DNA from: an uncultured Lachnospiraceae bacterium
Lineage (GTDB): Bacteria > Bacillota > Clostridia > Lachnospirales > Lachnospiraceae
Assembly: GCA_910577955.1 (NCBI GenBank)
Contig: CAJTNC010000013.1
Coordinates: forward strand, 19,520 to 83,519
DNA length: 64,000 nt
Reading direction: 5' to 3'
In this document: one piece after another, positions 35,289 to 43,741 of the stretch
How positions within the stretch are numbered: position 1 is the first letter of the stretch
How the letters are laid out: each line of letters begins with the position of its first letter
Position numbers and translations under genes: made by a program
Notes under the pieces: generated by a model
What the model was told of the DNA's origin: nothing
Database searches by the model: none
The model's input: only the letters and a program-made list of their open reading frames with translations

Positions 35289-35414
35289 ATGGGAGTGTGC
35301 GGCTTCCATTTTCTGCTTTTTATGACAGCCATACTAATTGTGATGGTATTCTGCGGAAATCTTCTTCTGACTTTCTGGAATCACTGGCGGCGTGACGACA
35401 AAAACAGAAATTAA
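35289..35414 (+). CDS. Possible 41-residue single-helix membrane protein
   Basis: ATG GGA GTG ... TAA gives 41 codons. One hydrophobic helix ('FHFLLFMTAILIVMVF', about residues 6-21, extending to 'LLLTFW') is followed by the charged tail 'NHWRRDDKNRN'. Hydrophobic helix plus charged C-terminus is the layout of small type I toxins and other microproteins. There is no clear ribosome site, and it lies in a patch of decayed genes, so it may be chance or a remnant. Confidence 0.35.
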   Translation: MGVCGFHFLLFMTAILIVMVFCGNLLLTFWNHWRRDDKNRN

Positions 35415-35419
35415 GAAAG

Positions 35420-36054
35420 ATGGCAGGCGCCAATGATACATGGAACCGGAAATGAAGATATTACTTTGACGGAGGGTACAGTGACCTATGATATCAGGTT
35501 CCTCGCAACAGCGCCAGTATCCGGGGAATTGATTCGTTTGATTATCAATATAGAGGCACAGAATGATTTTTATCCGGGTTATCCGTTGATAAAGAGGGCA
35601 ATCTACTATTGTAGCCGCATGATCTCCGCTCAATATGGAACAGAGTTTACAGAGTCTCATTATGAGAAAATCAAAAAGATATACAGCATATGGATCTGTA
35701 TGAATCCACCCAAAAACCGGGAGAACAGCATTACCCGTTATTATATATCAGAGGAAAATCTGGTGGGAGGTGTAAAGGAACGAAAAGCGGATTATGATCT
35801 GATGGCGGCTGTTATGATCTGCCTTGGAAGAGAAGATTCTGATACAGGTATACGGAAACTGTTGAATATTCTTCTTTCCACAGAGACAGGATCAGAGGAT
35901 AAATGCCAGATGTTGGAAGAGGATTTTCATATTAAAATGACGCAGAAGTTGGAGAGTGAGGTGTCGCTTATGTGTAATTATTCTGAAACAAATCTGTGAA
36001 AAGTTTGGCCTGACAGAAGAATCTGCAAAAACGTACTTGAAAGAAATGACCTAA
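35420..36054 (+). pseudogene. Decayed Rpn/PD-(D/E)XK nuclease-transposase gene
   Basis: The central frame (35433-35999) reads well as the C-terminal two thirds of Rpn-type PD-(D/E)XK proteins: 'LIINIEAQNDFYPGYPLIKR', 'YYCSRMISAQYG' and 'YSIWICMNPPKNRENSI'. The in-frame start has no ribosome site. A start at 35420 in another frame, preceded by AAGAAAG, gives 'MAGANDTWNRK' and then a stop, which looks like the true N-terminus cut off by a deletion. After the stop at 35999 another frame continues with 'QICEKFGLTEESAKTYLKEM' to 36054, probably the lost C-terminus. So at least two lesions are inferred. Intact members promote RecA-independent recombination. Confidence 0.65.
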
Positions 36055-36138
36055 ACACATTCCAATCAGAGCATTTCCGTGTTCTGCCTGAAATAATATT
36101 ACAAGATTTTTCGCATTTAGGTATGTTATGGAGCCCAC

Positions 36139-36168
36139 TTGACAAGTAATCTTATTTCGGAGTAGAAT
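36139..36168 (+). promoter_or_regulatory. Promoter of the T-box-thrS unit
   Basis: TTGACA (36139-36144) and TAGAAT (36163-36168) spaced by 18 bp; transcription start near 36175. Confidence 0.65.
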
Positions 36169-36174
36169 AGGAAC

Positions 36175-36451
36175 GTAAAACAAGTACACAAAAAACGTTG
36201 ATGAGAAGAGTACCTGTGCGGAATGCAGCCAGAGAGAAGCGCCGGAGATCAGAAGAAATTCTGATGTGCAGGCTGGAAGCGCTTTTGCAGGAGTATATGG
36301 GAAGACCGCCTCGGAGTGACCCTAATCCGGTCCGCAGGCCTGCGTTACGGGCGAATGAGTGGCCTTGATGTTAAAGCTGTCAGGGCAAGCTGGGTGGAAC
36401 CGCGTAATTTACGTCCCATGCATTACATAGCGTAGTGCGTGGGGCTTTTTT
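36175..36451 (+). ncRNA. T-box leader, threonine-specific
   Basis: The leader carries the invariant T-box GGGTGGAACCGCG (36392-36404), which pairs with the tRNA acceptor end. It ends in a terminator: CCCATGCATTAC (36415-36426) with GTAGTGCGTGGG (36432-36443), then TTTTTT. An AGAGA motif lies in stem I (about 36229). In the sequence GAAGACCGCCTCGGAGT the ACC at 36305-36307 is in the position of the specifier codon, a Thr codon, matching thrS downstream. Uncharged tRNA-Thr should favour the antiterminator and raise expression. The specifier is my reading, not a folded model. Confidence 0.9.
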
Positions 36452-36554
36452 CATGGAAGCGGCAGCCGCGGATGCAAAAACGACAGCGGGCGGCAGACCG
36501 GCGGAAAAAGCACAGAAAAAGCACAGAAAAAGCACAGAAAAAACAGGAGGAGAC

Positions 36555-36917
36555 ATGGACGCGAAGAAAGAAGAGAAAAAAGGGCGGCGGGGGCTGCCGA
36601 CGCAGATGCATCTGTTTATCCGCATTGCAGCCGGGGCGTATCTGTTGTATCTTTCCTACGGCATTTTCAGCACGCAGGCACAGGCGCAGGGAGTGGAGAG
36701 AGTTGTTTTTATCGGGGCGCTTATCTTGTTTGCGGTGATTGGCGGAACCGTTATAATTTCTTCCCTGAGGTCGCTGCAGCGGGGGGAGTATGCCGGCGGA
36801 GCGGCCGATACCGGAGAGAATAAAAATAAAGAGGCGGAAGAAAATAAAGAGACGGAGCGAAAGAGGATTCGGTTTGAAGAACCGATTGAGATAAGAGAGA
36901 AAGAGGAGGAAGAATAA
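36555..36917 (+). CDS. Small two-helix membrane protein ahead of thrS
   Basis: 120 residues from the ATG at 36555, which has a strong ACAGGAGGAG site; upstream in-frame ATGs lie in or next to the terminator hairpin. Two hydrophobic segments (about 23-40 and 48-68) are followed by a highly charged C-terminal tail of Lys/Glu runs (about 80-120). No known domain. It is placed between a threonine T-box and thrS and ends one base before thrS starts, so it should be induced by threonyl-tRNA shortage. Its role is unknown. Confidence 0.7.
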   Translation: MDAKKEEKKGRRGLPTQMHLFIRIAAGAYLLYLSYGIFSTQAQAQGVERVVFIGALILFAVIGGTVIISSLRSLQRGEYAGGAADTGENKNKEAEENKETERKRIRFEEPIEIREKEEEE

Positions 36918-36918
36918 T

Positions 36919-38874
36919 ATGAATATTACACTGAAAGACGGCAGCGTAAAAGAATACGAAGCGGGTATCAGCGTCATTGACATCGCAAAAGATTTGAGCG
37001 AGGGTCTGGCAAGAGCAGCCTGCGCCGGAGAGATAAACGGGGAAGTTGTGGATCTGCGCACGCCTGTTGAGCAGGACTGCGAACTCAATATTTTGACGGC
37101 AAACGATAAGGAGGGACTGCGGGTTGTGCGCCATACGGCCTCCCATGTGATGGCGGAAGCCGTGAAGCGGGTATTTCCGGAGGCGAAGCTTGCCATCGGA
37201 CCAAGCATCGATACGGGGTATTATTATGATTTCGACCATGCGCCCTTTTCCAGAGAGGATCTGGATAAGATCGAGGCTGAGATGAAGAAGATCATCAAGG
37301 AAGGGCATGAACTCAAGCGCTTTACGATGCCCCGGGCGGAAGCTATAAAATTCATGGAGGAGAAAGGCGAGCCCTACAAAGTGGAGCTGATCGAAGATCT
37401 GCCGGAAGGCGCGGAGATTTCCTTCTATGATCAGGGAGGATTTGTGGATCTGTGTGCGGGCCCTCACCTGATGACTACCAAGGGCATTAAGGCTTTTAAG
37501 CTGACATCTTCCTCCATGGCATACTGGAGAGGAGATTCCAATAAGGCCCAGCTGCAGAGAATTTACGGCACCGCTTTTAATAAGAAGGAAGAGCTTGCAG
37601 AGTATCTGGAATATTTGGAGAACATCAAACGCCGCGACCACAATAAACTGGGGCGGGAGATGGAACTGTTCACCACGGTGGATGTGATCGGGCAGGGACT
37701 GCCGCTTCTGATGCCTAAGGGCGCGAAGATGGTGCAGACCATGCAGCGCTGGATCGAGGATCTGGAGGACAACGAGTGGGGCTATATCCGGACAAAGACC
37801 CCGCTTATGGCAAAGAGCGATCTGTACAGACTTTCCGGCCACTGGGATCACTACAAGGAGGGCATGTTCGTGCTGGGCGATGAGGAGAAGAGCAAGGAAG
37901 TGTTCGCCCTGCGTCCGATGACCTGCCCGTTCCAGTATTTTGTCTACAAGGCGACTCAGCATTCCTACCGTGATCTGCCCCTGCGCTACGGCGAGACATC
38001 AACGCTTTTCAGAAACGAGGACTCCGGCGAGATGCACGGACTGACCAGAGTGCGTCAGTTCACGATCTCCGAGGGACACTTGGTGGTCCGTCCGGATCAG
38101 ATGGTGGAGGAGTTTAAAAAATGTATCGCGCTGGCGCAGCACTGCCTGAAAACTTTGGGAGTGGAGGAGGATGTGACTTATCATATCTCCAAATGGGACC
38201 CCGCCAACAGAGAAAAATATATCGGTGAGCCGGAGGTCTGGGAGGAGACAGAGGGACATATCAGAAAGATCATGGAAGAACTGCAGATTCCCTTCGTGGA
38301 GGACGTGGGCGAGGCGGCTTTCTACGGACCTAAGGTGGATATCAACACAAAGAACGTCTACGGCAAAGAAGATACGATGATCACGGTCCAGTGGGATGCG
38401 CTGTTGGCGGCACAGTTTGATATGTATTATATAGATCAAAACGGCGATAAGGTGCGCCCTTACATCATTCACAGAACCTCTATGGGCTGTTATGAGAGGA
38501 CACTGGCGTGGCTGATCGAGAAATATGAGGGCAAGTTCCCCACATGGCTTTGCCCTGTGCAGGTGAGAGTTCTGCCGATCTCCGATAAATATGAAGAGTA
38601 TGCACAGAAAGTATGCAAAGAACTGAAAGGAAACGGCGTGCTCGCGGAGGTGGACAGCCGTTCCGAAAAGATCGGTTTTAAGATCAGGGAAGCAAGGCTT
38701 GCGAAACTGCCCTACATGCTTGTGGTGGGAGGACAGGAAGAAGAGGACGGCACGGTGTCCGTGAGAAGCCGTTTTGCCGGGGACGAGGGAGTGAAACCTC
38801 TCGCAGAGTTTATTGACCAGATTAGTCGAGAAATCCGGACAAAGGAGATCCGAAAAGAAGAACAGGAGAAATAG
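36919..38874 (+). CDS. thrS: Threonyl-tRNA synthetase
   Basis: 651 residues with the complete class II layout: TGS domain (1-62; 'MNITLKDGSVKEYEAG'), editing domain (about 65-225; 'HTASHVMAEAVKRVFP' with zinc-binding His and 'CAGPHL'), catalytic core (about 240-540) with motif 2 'RNEDSGEMHGLTRVRQF' and zinc Cys in 'RPMTCPFQY', motif 3 'HRTSMGCYERTLAWLIE', and the anticodon-binding domain (about 545-645). It charges tRNA-Thr and edits Ser-tRNA-Thr. Controlled by the T-box upstream. Confidence 0.98.
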   Translation: MNITLKDGSVKEYEAGISVIDIAKDLSEGLARAACAGEINGEVVDLRTPVEQDCELNILTANDKEGLRVVRHTASHVMAEAVKRVFPEAKLAIGPSIDTGYYYDFDHAPFSREDLDKIEAEMKKIIKEGHELKRFTMPRAEAIKFMEEKGEPYKVELIEDLPEGAEISFYDQGGFVDLCAGPHLMTTKGIKAFKLTSSSMAYWRGDSNKAQLQRIYGTAFNKKEELAEYLEYLENIKRRDHNKLGREMELFTTVDVIGQGLPLLMPKGAKMVQTMQRWIEDLEDNEWGYIRTKTPLMAKSDLYRLSGHWDHYKEGMFVLGDEEKSKEVFALRPMTCPFQYFVYKATQHSYRDLPLRYGETSTLFRNEDSGEMHGLTRVRQFTISEGHLVVRPDQMVEEFKKCIALAQHCLKTLGVEEDVTYHISKWDPANREKYIGEPEVWEETEGHIRKIMEELQIPFVEDVGEAAFYGPKVDINTKNVYGKEDTMITVQWDALLAAQFDMYYIDQNGDKVRPYIIHRTSMGCYERTLAWLIEKYEGKFPTWLCPVQVRVLPISDKYEEYAQKVCKELKGNGVLAEVDSRSEKIGFKIREARLAKLPYMLVVGGQEEEDGTVSVRSRFAGDEGVKPLAEFIDQISREIRTKEIRKEEQEK

Positions 38875-38885
38875 AGACAGACAAG

Positions 38886-38919
38886 CCGCGCCGCGGGGAG
38901 ATCCCACGGCGCGGGTTTT
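38886..38919 (+). terminator. Terminator after thrS
   Basis: CCGCGCCG (38886-38893) pairs with CGGCGCGG (38907-38914), followed by GTTTT. It can also limit read-through into the convergent SGNH-like gene. Confidence 0.8.
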
Positions 38920-38927
38920 AAATGAGC

Positions 38928-39986
38928 TTAGTCATAATATTCGTAGATATAGCTATCTGTGATCTCCTTCGCCAGCATTTTCATTTCGGCGATCTTTTCC
39001 GCACAGTTCTCCTTTGTGACCCTGTAGGTTTCTCTGCCTAACTGTTCAAACATATACTGATTGATCTCCGGAGAATAGTGGATCATATCCATATAGTTGT
39101 CCAGATCGCACACGATGTCTTTTTCGGACTGGAAATAGTATACTTCCACGTTGTCAAAGGTAAGCAGGGCGGGCAGCGTCTGTTCCAAAAGATAAAAGTT
39201 TTTGTCCAGTTCTCCGTTTACATAGGCGGCATCCCACCATAACAGGGAGTAGGGGGGCAGGATAAAGCGGTAGGCAGTGTCAGGATTGGCGGCGATCTCC
39301 TGTGCCAGAAGAGCAAGATTTTTCTCAAGATTCTCTTTTGCCTCAGTGAAATCTTGGGGGGACTTTGCTTTCTCCGGTTTAAAGTAGACCTGCTTTGCCT
39401 TTGACGCGCCGAATTCTTTTTCCTCCGCCCAGTTGTAGGCGTTTCCGCCTGTATTTTTGTCGAGGCTGGCATAGGTAAACTGCAAAGGTATTTTTTCCAA
39501 CAAAATCTCTTTATTGTAAAGGTAAGGAATATCGTCAAGCAAAGTCTCGGTGCGCAGATAGGCCGGGGGACTTACGCCCTCCGGGATCGTGGGTTTTGGG
39601 GAGGCTTCTAAGGCGAACATGTCAAGGCACCAGAAGACGTTTTTCAGCTCCTGCTTTTCGTGTGCCATGTCCAGATAGTACAAAAGATCCGCCAGAGAGC
39701 CGGAAGCTTTGATGACTTTGATCGTGAGGCAGCCGTAGCGTTCATCCAGATAACTGCTGTCGAAATTTTCGGCAACGGAAGAACCCATGAGCACACTGTC
39801 ATAGGAAAAGTTTCTGACAGTGCCGACTACCTGATTGTCCCTGTCGTAAAGTACGGCCTTTTTATCCCCTAAGGGGGCGTGGTACTGGTAGAAAGGATCG
39901 AAGTACCATACGACGCAGAATATGACAAACAGTTCCAAAGCAATAAAAAATATCAGTTTTCCAAGGGGATGTTTTTGTTTCAACAT
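38928..39986 (-). CDS. Membrane-anchored SGNH/AlgX-like acyltransferase partner
   Basis: 352 residues. One N-terminal membrane helix (about 11-29), then an extracellular domain. 'SVLMGSSVAENFDSSYL' contains a GxSxxxNF block, the usual Ser block of SGNH hydrolases, and 'NYMDMIHYSPEIN' near the C-terminus resembles the Asp-x-x-His pair. It follows the MBOAT gene by 12 bp and is probably cotranscribed. In known systems such as AlgI-AlgJ/X or DltB-DltD the MBOAT protein passes an acyl group across the membrane and an SGNH protein puts it on the polymer. Substrate here unknown. Confidence 0.75.
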   Translation of the reverse strand: MLKQKHPLGKLIFFIALELFVIFCVVWYFDPFYQYHAPLGDKKAVLYDRDNQVVGTVRNFSYDSVLMGSSVAENFDSSYLDERYGCLTIKVIKASGSLADLLYYLDMAHEKQELKNVFWCLDMFALEASPKPTIPEGVSPPAYLRTETLLDDIPYLYNKEILLEKIPLQFTYASLDKNTGGNAYNWAEEKEFGASKAKQVYFKPEKAKSPQDFTEAKENLEKNLALLAQEIAANPDTAYRFILPPYSLLWWDAAYVNGELDKNFYLLEQTLPALLTFDNVEVYYFQSEKDIVCDLDNYMDMIHYSPEINQYMFEQLGRETYRVTKENCAEKIAEMKMLAKEITDSYIYEYYD

Positions 39987-39998
39987 ATCGTCTCCTTC

Positions 39999-41489
39999 TT
40001 AAAAATTAAAATACAGAAAAACGCTGACTTGTGACAGGGAGATGAAGCACCAGACAAACAAAGTCGCGAGGAGGAATACACCCAAGGTGCGATGGCCCTT
40101 TTTTTCGATCCATTGTTCCGCCGTCATTCCCCGAATGAGAAAAATGCCGCACCCCATGAGGAATAGCATATAAAAAAGAAGCAGAACATTGACATACTGT
40201 GGGAAATACCGTTCCGCTATGCCTGTGAGGACATAATTTTCAGGAAAGCGCAGAGTATCGCAAAGCCGCAGGAGCATGCCGTTATTACCTCCGGCAAACA
40301 TTTTTTTCCATAGAAGAGCGGCGTCCGATAAAGAGTCGCTGCGGAAGATGGAAAAAGAGAGAACCAGAAAAAAAACGGTAAAAAGCCTGCGCACTTTTAG
40401 AAAAGCCGTCTCCTTGACGGCTGCTGCGTCTGATATTTTGAGGCGGGAAAAAAGCGTCTCCCCGGCCATGACGACGCCGTGAAAAAGCCCCCAGAGGACA
40501 AAAGTCCAGTTTGCGCCGTGCCAGAAGCCGCTTACAAGGAAAACGATGAGGATGTTGAGGCATTGCCTGTAAAGCCCTTTCCTGTTTCCGCCCAAGGGAA
40601 TGTAGATATACTGGGTCAGAAACCGGGACAGCGTGATATGCCATCTGCGCCAAAAATCCCTGACGGAGACAGCCATAAGCGGAGAGCGGAAATTTATGGG
40701 GAGTGAGAACCCCATCATCCGGCCGATGCCTCTGGCCATGTCGCAGTAACCGCTGAAATCGAAATAGAGTTCCATCATATAAAAAATCGCGGCCACCCAT
40801 GCCGAGGGCGCATCGAGGCCGGAGATATGCGAAAATCCCTGATTGACGAGAACAGCCAGAGAATCCGCGAAAAGCACCTTCTTGGACAGGCCGAGAATAA
40901 AGAGGGCGGCTCCTCTGTAAAAGTCGTCGGCGGTCTTTTTTCTCTCCCGCCAGTCGTCAAGCTGGGGGAGCCATTCGTCGTACATAACGATAGGGCCGGC
41001 GATCAACTGGGGGAAAAAGGTGATAAAACAGGCGTAATCCACAAAAGGACGGTGGGCAGCGTTTTTGCGGCAGCGCTCCACAAGATAGGATATCTGCTGA
41101 AAAGTAAAAAAGCTGATGCCGAGAGGGAGAGCGATCTTTTCGATGCTTATGTGAGTGTGCAGCAAAAAGTTGCAGTTTTCAATAAAAAAGTTGAAATATT
41201 TAAAATAAAACAGAAGGCCGACATTGCCGAGGATCCCGATTGCGGAAATAAGCCTGCGGCGCTTCCTGCAGTCTGTTTTATTGAGAAACATGCTGCAGCC
41301 GTAATTTAACAGAAGGCTTGCGATGAGAATGCCCACATAGGAAACATTATAGTAACCGTAAAATATGAGGGACATGCCGAATAAAAAGAATTTTGCCCAT
41401 AAAGGATTTTTAAGTCTTTGCAAAAGATAAAATCCGCCAATGACGACCGGCTGGAATATGGTGATGTAGACGACGGAATTAAACAGCAT
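39999..41489 (-). CDS. MBOAT family membrane O-acyltransferase
   Basis: 496 residues, about 10-12 membrane helices. Strong family segments are 'LPLGISFFTFQQISYLVE', 'FFPQLIAGPIV', 'DFWRRWHITLSRFLTQYIYIP', which is split by a helix end and holds the conserved Trp-His, and 'LVSGFWHGANWTFVLWG' with the catalytic His. Such proteins acylate extracellular polysaccharide, teichoic acid or peptidoglycan with the SGNH-like partner just downstream. No polymer genes are adjacent, so the acceptor is open. AlgI-like length. Confidence 0.92.
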   Translation of the reverse strand: MLFNSVVYITIFQPVVIGGFYLLQRLKNPLWAKFFLFGMSLIFYGYYNVSYVGILIASLLLNYGCSMFLNKTDCRKRRRLISAIGILGNVGLLFYFKYFNFFIENCNFLLHTHISIEKIALPLGISFFTFQQISYLVERCRKNAAHRPFVDYACFITFFPQLIAGPIVMYDEWLPQLDDWRERKKTADDFYRGAALFILGLSKKVLFADSLAVLVNQGFSHISGLDAPSAWVAAIFYMMELYFDFSGYCDMARGIGRMMGFSLPINFRSPLMAVSVRDFWRRWHITLSRFLTQYIYIPLGGNRKGLYRQCLNILIVFLVSGFWHGANWTFVLWGLFHGVVMAGETLFSRLKISDAAAVKETAFLKVRRLFTVFFLVLSFSIFRSDSLSDAALLWKKMFAGGNNGMLLRLCDTLRFPENYVLTGIAERYFPQYVNVLLLFYMLFLMGCGIFLIRGMTAEQWIEKKGHRTLGVFLLATLFVWCFISLSQVSVFLYFNF

Positions 41490-41642
41490 CGAACCTGACC
41501 TCGCTTTTTGTTTCGGATAAAATATAAAAATGCTTTACAAAATATTTTAGAACAGCGCATAGATAAAATCAACAGCGCTTTTCTTTTTTTGTCAGCATAA
41601 AGTATAACCAATCTGCTCATACTGATTCTGTAAAAATGAAAT

Positions 41643-41852
41643 AGGCGTTTGCGAAACATTTCTTTCTGCAAAGATTGCTTGTGCAAAATATACGATCAAG
41701 GCGCAGGCACGTTTTCACTGCGGCTTGACTGCAGCGGACACATAAGGCGCCAAAATACGGTGCCTAAGTGCCGGCGGTCTCACAGCGCCTGCTTATTGAT
41801 GCGTAAATTTTGCACGGCAAAACAGTAGTATAAACAAGTTTCGCAATCACCT
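41643..41852. repeat. Palindromic non-coding element, copy 2 (about 210 bp)
   Basis: Left end AGGCGTTTGCGAAAC (41643-41657), right end GTTTCGCAATCACCT (41838-41852), inverse of the consensus AGGTGATTGCGAAAC. The inner repeat TTGTGCAAAATATACG faces GCGTAAATTTTGCAC. The apex AAGGCGCCAAAATACGGTGC is identical to copy 1. In the side hairpin the pairs change (G-T becomes G-C and G-C becomes G-T) while pairing is kept, apart from one A-C mismatch. It lies between the MBOAT gene start and the DUF1540 gene. No reading frame. Confidence 0.85.
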
Positions 41853-41882
41853 GTAAGATGAAAAATCAGGAGGTAGAAAGAG

Positions 41883-42200
41883 ATGGCTGAATTACGTTGT
41901 TCTGTGGAAAATTGTACCTATAACAGCGACAGGTGCTGTTGTAAGGGAGATATCATGGTGGCGGGAAAACACGCCTGCCGCAAAGATGACACATGCTGCG
42001 AGAGCTTCAAGGACAGAAGCGACATGGGAGCTTTTACCAGCGCCATATCCCATCCCAGCAGGACGATCAGTATCGACTGTGAGGCGGATAAGTGCGTTTA
42101 TAACACCAATTATAAATGCTATGCGGATCACGTGGACATCAAGGGCTGCGGCGCCGATAACTGCGGAGAGACAACATGTGCTACATTTAAAGAGAAATAA
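41883..42200 (+). CDS. Tandem DUF1540 Cys-rich protein
   Basis: 105 residues with two DUF1540 repeats (about 5-45 and 62-102). Each has the spaced Cys pattern C-x4-C-x6-C ('CSVENCTYNSDRC' and 'CEADKCVYNTNYKC') plus later Cys pairs, 17 or so Cys in total, so metal binding or a disulfide-rich structure is likely. No signal peptide. DUF1540 proteins are frequent in spore-forming Clostridia, and a spore role has been suggested for the family but is not shown here. AGGAGGTAG precedes the ATG; the element at 41643-41852 ends 30 bp upstream. Confidence 0.85.
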   Translation: MAELRCSVENCTYNSDRCCCKGDIMVAGKHACRKDDTCCESFKDRSDMGAFTSAISHPSRTISIDCEADKCVYNTNYKCYADHVDIKGCGADNCGETTCATFKEK

Positions 42201-42313
42201 ATCAATATTTTGTGTTTTCCGGTTTAGGAGTAACGCTTTGGTAGCACTTTAGGGTGTATGATCATTTTTGTAAAAGGGGAACGGCTTACAGGAAAGTGCC
42301 TGAGGCCGGAAAG

Positions 42314-42361
42314 AGGCTGCTGCTTTCGCGAAGATATACTCGTTAAAGCTGCAGCCTTTTT
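42314..42361 (+). terminator. Terminator after the DUF1540 gene
   Basis: AGGCTGCTGCTTT (42314-42326) pairs with AAAGCTGCAGCCT (42345-42357) with one mismatch, followed by a T-run. Confidence 0.7.
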
Positions 42362-42390
42362 CTGTGACAGGAGGAATTTTGAGAGAAGGC

Positions 42391-42419
42391 TTGCAATATA
42401 TAGCGCAATTTATTATAAT
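42391..42419 (+). promoter_or_regulatory. Promoter of the LacI-type regulator gene
   Basis: TTGCAA (42391-42396) and TATAAT (42414-42419), spacer 17 bp. The start would be near 42426, 31 bp before the ATG. Confidence 0.6.
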
Positions 42420-42456
42420 AGTTACATAATTTTAGCATAACATTTAGGGGCGGGGT

Positions 42457-43473
42457 ATGGGAGAAAAAAAGAAACGTATTACATTGGATCGAATCGCAGC
42501 GGAGACAGGGTTGTCGAAATATTCGGTTTCCCGGGCTATTTCCGGGAAAAGCGGCGTCAGCGATGAGACGAGGGAAAGAGTTCTGGCGGTATGCGAGAAG
42601 TTGGGGTATCAGAAAAAGAAGCCGGAACACGGGCGGAAAAAGGTGGTTTTATTTATTCTGCCGCAGTGCGATATCCGGGATACGGCATTCTGGATGAAAG
42701 TGATCATGGGAGCCGAGGAGAGGTTGGCCAGAGAAGGCTTCGCGTTACATATCAAAGTAATTTCGGATTCCGAGGATAATCTGCGGGAAAGCGAGATCGA
42801 GGAAGCGGCAGGGATTATTTTCGGGGGGCATATGAGCCTGTTCTATCTGGATAAGGTGGCGTTATATGAGCGGCCTTCCCTTGTTCTCACCTATCCGCCC
42901 CACGATATGTTCCCCTACGATACGATGCATGTTGCGGATAAGGAGGGGGCCTTTTACCTGACGGGGCAGTTGGTCGGGATGGGACACAAAAAGATCGGCT
43001 ATTACGGTTCTTTAGAGCGGCTTTCGATGCAGAAGCGGTTTGCGGGCGTCAGAAAGGCGGCGGATGAACTGGGAGCGGAGATAGCTTATGTCTGGAACGA
43101 GGAAAAGTTTCTGGACGGCAGCGAACTTTTTGAGGAAGAGTTATCAAAATTAAAAGAAAAGGGGGAACTTCCGACGCTGATCATCTGCAGTACGGATGTC
43201 TATGCGGAGAGATTGATCTTTCACCTGAGCAGATTGGGCATTGAAGTGCCGGAGGATATCTCGGTGACCGGGTTCAACAGCGATTTGGCCGATCTGTGGA
43301 AGATCCCATTAACCAGCGTGGGGATCGATAAAAAAGAGTACGGAAGCACTGCGGTAAACTATCTGCTTGACAGGATAGAGGATCCGGGACAGTCAGTGAG
43401 AAGAGTTTCCGTTGTGCCGGAGTTTGTGATAGGCGAGACGGCGGCAGTGGTGGAGAGGAAAGCTTTGCATTAA
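42457..43473 (+). CDS. LacI family transcriptional regulator
   Basis: 338 residues. N-terminal HTH 'TLDRIAAETGLSKYSVSRAI' (about 8-28) with the usual hinge after it, and a periplasmic-binding-type sensor domain (about 60-335) with 'MGHKKIGYYGSLERLSMQKRF' split by one turn. It lies directly ahead of a sugar-type ABC transporter and unusual catabolic genes, which it probably represses until the substrate binds. The ligand is unknown and no operator could be fixed. Confidence 0.92.
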   Translation: MGEKKKRITLDRIAAETGLSKYSVSRAISGKSGVSDETRERVLAVCEKLGYQKKKPEHGRKKVVLFILPQCDIRDTAFWMKVIMGAEERLAREGFALHIKVISDSEDNLRESEIEEAAGIIFGGHMSLFYLDKVALYERPSLVLTYPPHDMFPYDTMHVADKEGAFYLTGQLVGMGHKKIGYYGSLERLSMQKRFAGVRKAADELGAEIAYVWNEEKFLDGSELFEEELSKLKEKGELPTLIICSTDVYAERLIFHLSRLGIEVPEDISVTGFNSDLADLWKIPLTSVGIDKKEYGSTAVNYLLDRIEDPGQSVRRVSVVPEFVIGETAAVVERKALH

Positions 43474-43534
43474 ATATTTGTCCTGCGGAAGTAAATAGAG
43501 TTTTGAACGGAGTTTTTAGGAAGAGAAGCGGTCC

Positions 43535-43565
43535 CCCGCCCCTCAGGGCGGGAGGCTGTTTTTTT
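43535..43565 (+). terminator. Terminator after the LacI-type gene
   Basis: CCCGCCC (43535-43541) and GGGCGGG (43546-43552) with a 4-nt loop, then a short spacer and seven T. Confidence 0.75.
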
Positions 43566-43606
43566 GTCTGTAAGTGTGATTGCGGGAATGACAGTGTAAA
43601 AATACA

Positions 43607-43645
43607 AAAACACAACCTAACAAATAGAAAATTAGGTTGTGTTTT
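43607..43645. terminator. Second hairpin before the ABC operon
   Basis: AAAACACAACCTAA (43607-43620) is the perfect complement of TTAGGTTGTGTTTT (43632-43645). It has A- and T-rich flanks and could terminate in both directions. The ABC promoter begins five bases further on. Confidence 0.65.
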
Positions 43646-43649
43646 TATA

Positions 43650-43678
43650 TTTACATTGCGCCTAATGAATGGTATTAT
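43650..43678 (+). promoter_or_regulatory. Promoter of the ABC-Tm-1-glycerate kinase operon
   Basis: TTTACA (43650-43655) and TATTAT (43673-43678) with a 17-bp spacer. AT-rich symmetrical sequence around 43673-43694 could hold the LacI-type operator but is not convincing. Confidence 0.5.
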
Positions 43679-43741
43679 AATTATCATAATATTAGTGCAA
43701 AATAGAAACGGTATATTGACTTTGTTTAAGGAGGAAAAAAC

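Noticed and set aside
42258..42440. 60-residue ORF after the DUF1540 gene.
   Set aside because: It runs through a rho-independent terminator and the LacI promoter and has no ribosome site.
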